From Phycisphaerales bacterium (GTDB taxonomy: Bacteria > Planctomycetota > Phycisphaerae > Phycisphaerales > UBA1924), in NCBI GenBank assembly GCA_019747615.1, contig JAIEQQ010000145.1, forward strand, positions 1 through 17,226: a stretch of 17,226 nt of DNA. The letters run 5' to 3'. The translations under genes and the position numbers were made by a program. The notes beneath the pieces were generated by a model. The model was not told the origin of the DNA. It made no database searches and saw only the letters and a list, made by a program, of their open reading frames with translations. The stretch's first letter is position 1. Each line of letters starts with the position of its first letter. Of this stretch, positions 8,815 through 16,218 are shown one piece after another.

Positions 8815-9494
8815 TTGGTCGCTGGCCCCTCGGCATCGGCCTCCGCGATCTCGCTCGCGCTGACGCTCCGAAGCTTCGAGTCCGTCGCGGCGGTTCGTCG
8901 CACACTCACGAGCGCCGCGAACTCCGCGTCCGTCGCAGTCTTGCCCACCTGCCCCAGCCCCCGCAGCGGCACGCGATCGACCTCGATTGCCGTCGAACCG
9001 CTGGTGACTCGCACGGTGCGAGCATTGTCGCCGGAGAACAGCGAGATCGCCATGCTCGATGTCGCACGCCCGAGCGGATCAAATGCGACCCCTCGCTCGC
9101 CCATCCACGCGGCGCCGGAGAGCTTCGCACGAAACGGCGCGGCGCTCAGCTCGACCACCGGCGTCGCGCCGCCGATCGCCGCCGGAAGTTGATACCGCAC
9201 CTTCTCGAAATCGAACTTCACGAGCAGACGCACACCGCACTCGCGCGCGGTGCGTTGGACCAGACGCAGATCACCGGCGAGGCGGCCCGCCGCGAGATCC
9301 GCCTCGTATCGCGACTGCGCCGACGCGAATCGCGGGGTCACGATCGCCGCCAGCACCGCCATCACTGCCAACACGATCACCAACTCGATCAGCGTGAACG
9401 CTCGCGATCGCCGTGGCTGAGGCCAGCGCGGCCAGCGTCCGCATCGCCACACAGGGTGCGAGCCACCGGATCCGGATGCCAGGGCGTGCGTCAT
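8811..9494 (-). CDS. GspH/FimT-like minor pseudopilin
   Basis: The first gene of the pilin operon encodes a protein with a leader ending RRSRA and FTLIELVIVLAVMAVLAAIV at residues 33-52 from ATG 9494, with Glu at mature position 5. It continues TPRFASAQSRYEADLAAGRL and RLVQRTARECGVRLLVKFD, the pattern of GspH/FimT subunits, where a long helix leads to a beta-rich domain. The total length is 227 residues. The start is uncertain: ATG 9494 has no clear Shine-Dalgarno sequence, and the frame can be extended to GTG 9584 with third-position G/C similar to the gene. A 30-residue longer leader would be unusual, so I prefer 9494. The stop overlaps the next gene's ATG at 8814. Confidence 0.83.
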   Translation of the reverse strand: MTHALASGSGGSHPVWRCGRWPRWPQPRRSRAFTLIELVIVLAVMAVLAAIVTPRFASAQSRYEADLAAGRLAGDLRLVQRTARECGVRLLVKFDFEKVRYQLPAAIGGATPVVELSAAPFRAKLSGAAWMGERGVAFDPLGRATSSMAISLFSGDNARTVRVTSGSTAIEVDRVPLRGLGQVGKTATDAEFAALVSVRRTAATDSKLRSVSASEIAEADAEGPATK

Positions 9495-9874
9495 CGTAAA
9501 GAAGGAGATCGGTTGGACCGCGCCGGCCCGCCAGAGTTCGCTCGCGATGCCCTCGCGCGACTGCCCGATAACCGCCCGGTCCACGCCTCAGCGCACGCAC
9601 GCTTCACGGACCATGACTGCACACCGCTCCACACCCTGAACCCGCTCTCGGACGCGCACGTGCGCAGCTTTGCGGCGCGTGCCGCCCGGGCATCACCAAA
9701 GCGATGCACCGATCACGCGGACACCAACGCGCAAGCCCCGCGCGGCCCGATCCGAGGACAGCCCGCAGAGGCGCGTGCCTCTGCACTCGGACCTGTACCC
9801 GCCTCCCGTTCCTGTCACCCGGGGTTTCGACGCGCCGCCCGTGCCAACAGCATCCGCGTCCTGGAGCTCGATCG
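9495..9874. other. Divergent intergenic region between the pilin operon and the response regulator gene
   Basis: This 380-bp gap should carry promoters in both directions. It contains a perfect 12-bp palindrome GCGCACGTGCGC at 9654-9665 and a perfect 8-bp stem hairpin at 9765-9784. GGAG at 9863-9866 lies 8 nt before the response regulator ATG and acts as its ribosome-binding site. I see no clear -35/-10 pair and no convincing small gene. Confidence 0.5.
9765..9784. promoter_or_regulatory. Perfect dyad or hairpin upstream of the response regulator gene
   Basis: GCAGAGGC (9765-9772) and GCCTCTGC (9777-9784) are perfect inverted repeats separated by GCGT. No T-tract follows on either strand, so a terminator is unlikely. 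It could be an operator for a dimeric regulator or a structured 5' leader of the response regulator mRNA. Confidence 0.4.
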
Positions 9875-10297
9875 ATGGATGTTCCCACCCTGCTTGTGGT
9901 TGACGACGAATCAGTGGTCACCTTTATGCTGACCAAGAAGCTCAGCGAGCTGGGCATTCGCGTCGTCGCGGCGTCTCACGGCGAGGAGGCCCTCCGGCTC
10001 AGCAAGCAGGTCCTGCCGTTCGCGGTGCTGACCGATAACGACATGCCGCGCATGACTGGCACCGAGCTGGCCAAGCGGCTCTACAACGACGAGAGGACAC
10101 GCGACCTGCCGGTGATCATGCTGACCGGGCGCGGGCACCGCATCGCCCCCAGCGAGTGCTCCGCCACGAACATTCAGCACATCCTCTCCAAGCCGTTCAG
10201 CGCCCGCGAGATCGTCCACCTGGTGCAAGAGATGTTGACTCGCCACACCGATCGGATCAACGCCCAGCCGCGCACGGCACGCCCCGAAGCAGCCTGA
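9875..10297 (+). CDS. Stand-alone response regulator receiver protein
   Basis: The 140-residue product is a single receiver domain without an output domain. The acidic pair Asp10/Asp11 (LLVVDDE), the phospho-acceptor Asp54 (VLTDNDMPRMTG), Thr84 (VIMLTGRG) and Lys106 (ILSKPFS) are all present, so phosphorylation should be possible. After the domain a short tail (about 118-140) is polar and Ala-rich. The start at ATG 9875 is chosen because the receiver fold starts at once and GGAG lies 8 nt upstream; the frame is open further upstream but the residues there are not family-like. It lies 22 bp upstream of the HD-GYP gene and is probably co-transcribed with it. It may act as a phospho-switch for that enzyme or for a kinase elsewhere; no kinase is in the window. 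Confidence 0.92.
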   Translation: MDVPTLLVVDDESVVTFMLTKKLSELGIRVVAASHGEEALRLSKQVLPFAVLTDNDMPRMTGTELAKRLYNDERTRDLPVIMLTGRGHRIAPSECSATNIQHILSKPFSAREIVHLVQEMLTRHTDRINAQPRTARPEAA

Positions 10298-10319
10298 CCA
10301 AACAACGACTCGGGAACCA

Positions 10320-12119
10320 ATGACTGTCCTGTTCGGTGCAGCGGAGCTGCGCCGGATCGTCCTCGACGAGGAAGACCACATGATCAAAGAGCCGACCGCA
10401 GCTTCGAACAGCGTCCCCGCGCCCACAGATGCTGGCGCTCGCCGTGCCGACGCGCGCCCAACTGCTCCCAAGAACTGGCCGCTGGCAGCGCCGGCGCGCC
10501 TCGCGCGGTCGAGATCGTGCGTCTGGTCGGTTGACGAGCTCGGTCGGCCGGTGTTCGTTCCGGATGCCGATCCGCACGTGGCCGGTGTGCTCACCTCGCC
10601 GCTGATCGTCCACGCGGCCCAGCTCGCGACGCAGCGCGCCGATCAGATGCGCCTGGAAGAGCTCGACCGTGGCGGGTTCGCCGAGTCGATCGTGGCTCAG
10701 GGCGTGCGAGTGCTCTGCCGGGTGGAGCCCGGCGCGCTGGACCCGCGCTGGATCTGTTCGCTGGCGGTGTGCCGATCGTCGGTGGATGCCGGATCGTTCA
10801 TGCGACTGGCGGCGGGCGCCGCGGTGGATGCGCCCGGCGCCCGCGATGTGCTGTCGCGCTACGCACGGGCCGACGAGGCCGACGCATCGGCGGACGCAGT
10901 GGCAGCGCTGGACATGTTCAACGACCTTCGAGAGATCGAGGAGCAGCGCCGGCTCACCAGCGACTTCGCCGATCGGCTCTCGCAGTCGTACGAGGAAACG
11001 TACACGCTGTTTCAGATCATGAGATTTCTCGCGTCCGATGGCGCCCCGCGCGAGCTGATCGGCACGATCGTCGAGCGCGTCAAGCGCGCGCTGCCGATGG
11101 GGTTTGTCGCCGTGCAGTTCCGCGACGACCAGGAGATCAACGGCGCACTGCGCGGCCAGGTCATCCTCGCCGGCGAAACGATGAAGGACGACCAGAGCTT
11201 CCGCGGGGCCATGAGCGCGCTGGCGATCCGCAGCATGGGCGACGACTGGACGCGCGTCCTCCAGGCGGACCACGACGCACTTGCGAAGCTGGCGAACTCC
11301 GAGGTCATCAGCGAACCGATCGCGTACTGCGGGCGTGTCATCGGCGTACTCGTCGCCGGACAGAAGCACGGGCGCGACGCCGTGATCGCCAGCCCGGAGA
11401 TGCAGTTCCTCGAAGCCGTCGCCGATCTGCTGGGCACGTTCCACGAGAACATCAACCGCTTCGAAGAGCAGCGAGCGATGTCGATGGGCGTGCTCAAGGC
11501 CCTGACCTCCAGCATCGACGCCAAGGACCCGTACACCCGAGGCCACAGCGAACGCGTCGCTCAGCTCTCGCACGCGATCAGCCTGCAACTGGGCTTCACC
11601 CCGGAAAAGGCCGAGCGCATCCGCATCGCCGGGCTCGTTCACGATGTCGGCAAGATCGGCGTGCCCGAGGGCATCCTGCTCAAGCAGGGTCGCCTCACCG
11701 ACGACGAGTTCGGTGCAATCAAAAAGCACCCGGAGATCGGCCACAAGATCCTCCGCGACATCATCGGCATGGACGACGTCCTCCCCGGCGTGCTCTACCA
11801 CCACGAGCGCTTCGACGGCAAGGGCTACCCGCACGGTGTCGCTGGCCAAACCATCCCCCTGGTCGCGCGCATCATCGGCATCGCCGACACCTTCGATGCG
11901 ATGAGCTCCACACGCTCTTATCGCGCCGCCCTCTCGCGCGAACAGGTCCTCCAGGAGATCGAGCGCTGCTCAGGCGCACAGTTTGACCCCAAGCTTGTCG
12001 AGGCCTTCCTCAAGATCGATCTCCGCGAGTACGACACCCTGCTCGAACGCCAGTGTTCACTCAGCCCCACGCCGCCGCCAACGCCCGGCGAAGCGCAAAC
12101 CCCGCGCCTCGCGGCGTGA
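10320..12119 (+). CDS. GAF and HD-GYP domain protein, probable cyclic-di-GMP phosphodiesterase
   Basis: HD-GYP enzymes hydrolyse cyclic-di-GMP, lowering its level and so affecting motility, pili and secretion. The 599-residue protein has a poorly conserved N-terminal 200 residues, then a GAF-like sensor region (about 220-380, FQIMRFLASDG to GVLVAGQKHG). The HD-GYP domain (about 395-580) contains HSERVAQLS, HDVGKIG with His441/Asp442, KKHPEIGHKIL, and HHERFDGKGYPHG with Gly502-Tyr503-Pro504. The metal-binding and GYP residues are present, so activity is expected. A Pro-rich tail ends the protein. ATG 10320 lacks a good ribosome site; ATG 10380 has GAGGA with a 7-nt spacer and may be the true start. 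No transmembrane segment is seen, so it is probably cytoplasmic. Confidence 0.93.
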   Translation: MTVLFGAAELRRIVLDEEDHMIKEPTAASNSVPAPTDAGARRADARPTAPKNWPLAAPARLARSRSCVWSVDELGRPVFVPDADPHVAGVLTSPLIVHAAQLATQRADQMRLEELDRGGFAESIVAQGVRVLCRVEPGALDPRWICSLAVCRSSVDAGSFMRLAAGAAVDAPGARDVLSRYARADEADASADAVAALDMFNDLREIEEQRRLTSDFADRLSQSYEETYTLFQIMRFLASDGAPRELIGTIVERVKRALPMGFVAVQFRDDQEINGALRGQVILAGETMKDDQSFRGAMSALAIRSMGDDWTRVLQADHDALAKLANSEVISEPIAYCGRVIGVLVAGQKHGRDAVIASPEMQFLEAVADLLGTFHENINRFEEQRAMSMGVLKALTSSIDAKDPYTRGHSERVAQLSHAISLQLGFTPEKAERIRIAGLVHDVGKIGVPEGILLKQGRLTDDEFGAIKKHPEIGHKILRDIIGMDDVLPGVLYHHERFDGKGYPHGVAGQTIPLVARIIGIADTFDAMSSTRSYRAALSREQVLQEIERCSGAQFDPKLVEAFLKIDLREYDTLLERQCSLSPTPPPTPGEAQTPRLAA

Positions 12120-12294
12120 TCGCGCCACACCACAATCGGGGCGTCCCAAACTCGCCCTGCTTCCGATCGTCTCGCGCCGAATGATCGGGCTTTGTACTGA
12201 GCTTCTGACAAATTATGGAAGATGGCACGAACGGCGGAGCGACGCACAGGCTAGAGTCCTTATCCTCTCAACGCGCTGGACCTCACGCCAGCGA

Positions 12295-12309
12295 AGGAAG
12301 GCTCTTCCT
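12295..12309 (+). promoter_or_regulatory. Hairpin covering the Shine-Dalgarno region of the desaturase gene
   Basis: AGGAAG (12295-12300), GCT (12301-12303) and CTTCCT (12304-12309) form a perfect 6-bp stem ending 2 nt before the ATG at 12312. The only Shine-Dalgarno-like purine run before the gene is in the left arm. Folding would hide it, which could make translation depend on temperature or on a bound factor. This is inference from the sequence. Confidence 0.5.
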
Positions 12310-12311
12310 GC

Positions 12312-13397
<1,086 letters not shown>

Positions 13398-13442
13398 GAC
13401 TTGCCTCGCGTTCTCGCCCACGAAACTCAACGTCACTCGTCA

Positions 13443-13471
13443 CGCCCCGCTGAACGCGGGGCGTTTTCTTT
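13443..13471 (+). terminator. Intrinsic terminator of the desaturase gene
   Basis: CGCCCCGC (13443-13450), the loop TGAAC, and GCGGGGCG (13456-13463) are followed by TTTTCTTT (13464-13471). It lies 45 bp after the desaturase stop and only 8 bp from the stop of the convergent protease gene. The T-tract is on the plus strand only. Confidence 0.93.
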
Positions 13472-13478
13472 CACCCGC

Positions 13479-14282
13479 TCACTGGCCCGACCACGGATAC
13501 ACGAAGAACATCATGAAGTTCCAGAGCGCGTGCCCGACAATGAGCGGCGCGACGCGCCGTGTCCACACATACAGCCCGCCCATCAGCACGCCGAACATAA
13601 ACACATCGATCGTGCCGACGGCGCCTTGGTAGCAGTGGTACGACGCAAAGACTGCGGCGCTGCACACGACCGCCCAGCCCTTGTGCCAACCGAGTTGCTC
13701 CAGCCGCGTGATCAAGTACGCGCGGCAGACCAACTCCTCGACCGCCGCATGCGCAACCAGCGAGATCGCCATCGCGAACATGGCCGCGGGACCCGTGAAT
13801 CGCATCTGTTCCCACTCGTACGCCGACGCCGGCGTGAGCGCATAGAGCAAGTCCAAGAAGCCCGGCGTCACTGAATCAACCAACCGGACCGCCCAACCGA
13901 CGAGCGAGAACGTCGCCCACGAACTGGCGATCACCGCGACGACCAGAGCACCATCGCGCAGCCACGACCAAGCCACGAAACCACACTGACGGGGCCGAAG
14001 CCCGCTTTGCCACATGATCCAGAGCACCGGCACGACGATCAACCACCCGCGAGCCGCATCGATGCATGCGTAGAGCATGGCGCTGATGTCATCGGTGCCA
14101 GTGGACGGCTGGAGAATGCCGTGGATTGAGTTCACCAGAAACGGCAACACGCCGATGCAGAGCATGACGAAGATCTCGATCATGGCGCGACGCCGCTGGC
14201 CCGAGTCAACGAGCATCGGCGGCGCGACGAACGCGTCAGAGACGTCGGGCACAGCAGCAGTGATGTCTGTTTCGGGAATCAC
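13479..14282 (-). CDS. CPBP-family intramembrane metalloprotease (CaaX/Abi type)
   Basis: The membrane protein has several hydrophobic helices and the CPBP catalytic motifs: EELVCR (Glu182/Glu183, Arg187 from GTG 14282), FASYHCYQG (His216) and HALWN (His251, Asn255). These residues bind zinc and activate water in the Rce1/CaaX protease family. Bacterial members act on membrane peptides or have no known substrate. The frame can be extended to 14369, but that would run through the upstream gene's terminator. I therefore prefer GTG 14282, which has a promoter-like pair with the -10 box 6 nt before it. An ATG at 14216 is another option. From 14282 the product is 267 residues. Confidence 0.86.
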   Translation of the reverse strand: MIPETDITAAVPDVSDAFVAPPMLVDSGQRRRAMIEIFVMLCIGVLPFLVNSIHGILQPSTGTDDISAMLYACIDAARGWLIVVPVLWIMWQSGLRPRQCGFVAWSWLRDGALVVAVIASSWATFSLVGWAVRLVDSVTPGFLDLLYALTPASAYEWEQMRFTGPAAMFAMAISLVAHAAVEELVCRAYLITRLEQLGWHKGWAVVCSAAVFASYHCYQGAVGTIDVFMFGVLMGGLYVWTRRVAPLIVGHALWNFMMFFVYPWSGQ

Positions 14283-14288
14283 GCGAAG

Positions 14289-14317
14289 AGCGTACCAGTT
14301 GCGACCGCCGCCGACAA
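14289..14317 (-). promoter_or_regulatory. Candidate promoter of a leaderless CPBP protease transcript
   Basis: Read on the minus strand, TTGTCG (14317-14312) and TACGCT (14294-14289) are 17 bp apart, and TACGCT is followed 6 nt later by GTG at 14282. There is no Shine-Dalgarno sequence. The -35 hexamer overlaps the T-tract of the preceding terminator, which makes a very compact stop/start junction. Confidence 0.45.
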
Positions 14318-14346
14318 AAGAAGGCCCGCGATTGCTCGCGGGCCTT
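14315..14346 (-). terminator. Intrinsic terminator of the PEP-CTERM gene
   Basis: On the minus strand an 11-bp perfect stem AAGGCCCGCGA / TCGCGGGCCTT (14346-14336 and 14331-14321) encloses a GCAA tetraloop and is followed by CTTTTG (14320-14315). It lies about 55 bp after the stop of the PEP-CTERM gene at 14400. Confidence 0.92.
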
Positions 14347-14399
14347 GGTGACGCGTTGGCGTCGAACACATTCGAGTTTCGTGACCAGCCGAGGCCGGC

Positions 14400-15224
14400 T
14401 CAGCGACGACGACGCACGGCGACGAGGCCGCCGAGGACCATCAGGCCCATCGCGCCCGGGGTGGGGACAGCGCGGAGCGAGAAGATGATGTCGTTGTAGT
14501 CACCGACGATCTCGACGCCGGCCTGATTGCGGCGCAGGTCCTCTACGCCGACGTAGTACAACTCGTTGTTGGCGGTCGCATCGGCCTGGAACACCGCGAA
14601 GTGCTGCGTGGCCCGGTCATTGGCGCTCAGGGGGGAGCCGCCGGTGGTGCGGTTGCGGCTGGAATCAGAGAAGAAGATGTCGTTCACCGGGGTCTGGATG
14701 TACAGGCCGAAGTTGGCCGAGGGGGTGAAGAGAACGCTCAGCACGGGGCTGTTGGGGCCGGTGTAGACGACGTTCAGGGTTTCAGCGCCCGGGGCAGCGG
14801 TGGTGTCGTACCAACCGATAACGTTGCCCGCGCTGAAGCCAGCCAGTTCGAGGCGGAGGGTTGTACCAACCTGATTGCTGGGAGGCGTCAGGTTGAACGA
14901 CACGTTGTTATCCATCGACGCGTAGAAGTCTGGCACAGACGCGTTGCCCCACCACGAGGGCGTGATGTTCGGCGAGGGGGCCGAGCCGCCGGGGAGCGGG
15001 GGCGTCCAGGAGCCGGTGAGGTAGTTGCCGACGTTGCGGTTGCCGCCGTCTTGGCTGCCCTGATCCCAGAAGGGACGGCTGGCGTTGGCGTAGTTGTTCA
15101 GCGCGCCGGGAAAGGCCTGCCAGCCCGCGCCAGCAGTGCCCTGAACGACAAGACTGGCCATCGCCGGGGCGCTGGCGAGCGCGCTGGCAATGCCAACGAA
15201 CGAAAGAACAGTGGACGTGTTCAT
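14400..15224 (-). CDS. Secreted PEP-CTERM sorting-domain protein
   Basis: The 274-residue protein has a signal peptide (MNTSTVLSFVGIASALASAP, cleavage probably after AMA). A beta-rich, Asn/Ser/Gly-rich body with many Trp and Tyr follows. The C-terminus is a tripartite sorting signal: VPTPGA (253-258), a hydrophobic span GLMVLGGLVAV, and RRRR at the end. Such tails are recognised by exosortase, which anchors or releases proteins at the cell surface. The segment VEIVGDYNDIIFSL just before it resembles the end of DUF4114 domains, which may bind calcium. The ATG at 15224 is chosen because GAGGAG lies 6-7 nt upstream. It is a single gene with its own terminator. The biological role is unknown. Confidence 0.88.
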   Translation of the reverse strand: MNTSTVLSFVGIASALASAPAMASLVVQGTAGAGWQAFPGALNNYANASRPFWDQGSQDGGNRNVGNYLTGSWTPPLPGGSAPSPNITPSWWGNASVPDFYASMDNNVSFNLTPPSNQVGTTLRLELAGFSAGNVIGWYDTTAAPGAETLNVVYTGPNSPVLSVLFTPSANFGLYIQTPVNDIFFSDSSRNRTTGGSPLSANDRATQHFAVFQADATANNELYYVGVEDLRRNQAGVEIVGDYNDIIFSLRAVPTPGAMGLMVLGGLVAVRRRR

Positions 15225-15442
15225 CTCTCTCTCCTCGAATGTTCCGCGAACGCCGTGGTCGCGTTGACAACACAACGTCGCGTCCTGAACAGTATTTCCG
15301 CTGGACGGTCAAAACATATCAAGGTCGTGTGAAGGCGGACGTGGCGCGGGCATATTTGGGGCTTTCCCCCAAGCCAATTTGAGATTCTCGGGCGATGATG
15401 CCCGTGGATTCTGTTGGCCTATATTGCCCAAGTTCACACGGG

Positions 15443-15454
15443 GCAATCGATTGC
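15443..15454. promoter_or_regulatory. Perfect 12-bp palindrome, operator candidate
   Basis: GCAATCGATTGC is self-complementary and overlaps the -35 side of the weak minus-strand promoter pair noted in this region. A dimeric helix-turn-helix repressor could bind here and control the PEP-CTERM gene. Only the symmetry is seen; the regulator is unknown. Confidence 0.4.
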
Positions 15455-15515
15455 AATCTTCGCAAAGTTGCCTCAATTCAATGGAGCGCGCTTGAATCGT
15501 CGGCTTGTGCTTGCG

Positions 15516-15563
15516 GTGCCGCGTGGATCGCCGCTCTCAGATGCGCGTCGCGCGACGCGGCAC
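15516..15563. repeat. Nested inverted repeats with a 16-bp perfect palindrome
   Basis: GTGCCGCGT (15516-15524) pairs perfectly with ACGCGGCAC (15555-15563). Between them, and overlapping the right arm, lies the perfect palindrome CGCGTCGCGCGACGCG (15544-15559). The two folds compete for the same bases. It follows the thioesterase gene by about 65 bp on the minus strand but lacks a T-tract, so a classic terminator is unlikely. Confidence 0.5.
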
Positions 15564-15626
15564 ACCCGCCATATCTGGCGTGCATATTCCCCAGGCAATG
15601 CGATGATGAAAGCCGCCGCGAACTGG

Positions 15627-16058
15627 TCAGCTTGGCCGAGCCGCGAGCGGCACCATGCGCGCCAGCACGTCGCCGGGGATCGGCGCTTTGGTCGCTCTCG
15701 CAAAGTCGTACGACACGATGATCCCGGATCCCTCGGCGACCACGCGGCCTTGCGCGGCGCTGGCCAGCACGTGCGACAGCGTGAACCGATCGACCTCGAT
15801 CGCCGAGGGCGTCGCGCTGATCGTGAGCGTGTCGGGGTAGTTCACCGGCGCGCGAAAGCGGATCTGCGCCGAATGCAGGATCGGCCACACCCCCGAAGCC
15901 GCCTCGCCCACGCCCGGCATCCACCCAATCTCACGGCAGAACGCCACACGCGCCGACTCGATGTATCGGAAGTACGCCACGTTGTTCACATGGTGGAACG
16001 CATCCATCTCGCCCCAGGCGACGGGGATGGTGATGACAACCGGCGGGGAGGTGGACAT
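15627..16058 (-). CDS. Acyl-CoA thioesterase, hotdog fold (YbgC/FadM-like)
   Basis: The 143-residue protein fits 4HBT-type thioesterases, which hydrolyse acyl-CoA thioesters in the cytoplasm. The family signature is VAWGEMDAFHHVNNVAYFRYIE (split here as GEMDAFHHVNN, with the likely catalytic Asp19, and AYFRYIESAR). The pattern of paired strands RFRAPVNYPDTLTI and GRVVAEGSGIIVSYDF completes the fold. The ATG at 16058 is chosen because GGAG lies 6 nt upstream; the frame extends to a TTG at 16073, which is less likely. It lies downstream of aconitase in the same direction, across a 160-bp gap with a palindromic element. The acyl substrate cannot be told from sequence. Confidence 0.88.
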   Translation of the reverse strand: MSTSPPVVITIPVAWGEMDAFHHVNNVAYFRYIESARVAFCREIGWMPGVGEAASGVWPILHSAQIRFRAPVNYPDTLTISATPSAIEVDRFTLSHVLASAAQGRVVAEGSGIIVSYDFARATKAPIPGDVLARMVPLAARPS

Positions 16059-16152
16059 GCGATGCTCCGTCAATCACTCCGCGATCAAGCACAGAGTCAG
16101 CACGACGATGCTGGGTGATCTGCATCAAACGCAACTGCGCGGCCGGGAGACT

Positions 16153-16204
16153 CACCCCCTCCGCCGCGAGGCGCGGCACCTCCCCCGGTCGGAACCGGGG
16201 GAGG
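16153..16204. repeat. REP-like palindromic element (CCTCCCCCGGT / ACCGGGGGAGG)
   Basis: A perfect 11-bp stem (16179-16189 with 16194-16204) with loop CGGA is preceded by a smaller stem, CCGCG-AGG-CGCGG (16164-16176), and a CACCCCCTCC box at 16153. The order of a CCCCCTCC box, a small GC stem, then CCTCCCCC hairpin is, from memory, that of widely scattered intergenic repeats in several bacterial phyla. It lacks a T-tract. Confidence 0.65.
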
Positions 16205-16218
16205 GCGGCGCGATTCAC

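Larger units (their letters stand above)
15225..15626. other. Long intergenic region upstream of the PEP-CTERM gene, rich in dyads
   Basis: No gene is convincing in this 402-bp stretch. It contains several inverted repeats. These are TTGGGG/CCCCAA with loop CTTTC (15356-15372), CGGGC-gatgat-GCCCG (15389-15404), ATTGCCC/GGGCAAT (15423-15447), the palindrome GCAATCGATTGC (15443-15454), and a nested pair at 15516-15563. A weak promoter pair on the minus strand, TTGCCC-17 bp-TATAGG (within 15420-15447), would drive the PEP-CTERM gene with a long leader. The Shine-Dalgarno sequence for that gene is at about 15231-15236. Confidence 0.5.

Noticed and set aside
7759..9192. A 477-codon plus-strand open frame across the pilin genes
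   Set aside because: It spans two pilin genes with clear prepilin motifs on the other strand; the product is Arg/His-rich and low in hydrophobic structure.
10257..11849. A 530-codon minus-strand open frame opposite the HD-GYP gene
   Set aside because: It is the antisense shadow of a well-supported gene and overlaps it almost completely.
14283..14369. Longer N-terminus for the CPBP protease gene
   Set aside because: It would place a perfect intrinsic terminator with T-tract inside the coding sequence, and a promoter-like pair precedes GTG 14282.
15395..15721. Small plus-strand gene before the thioesterase
   Set aside because: It has no ribosome site and no recognisable features, and its 3' end overlaps the thioesterase gene.
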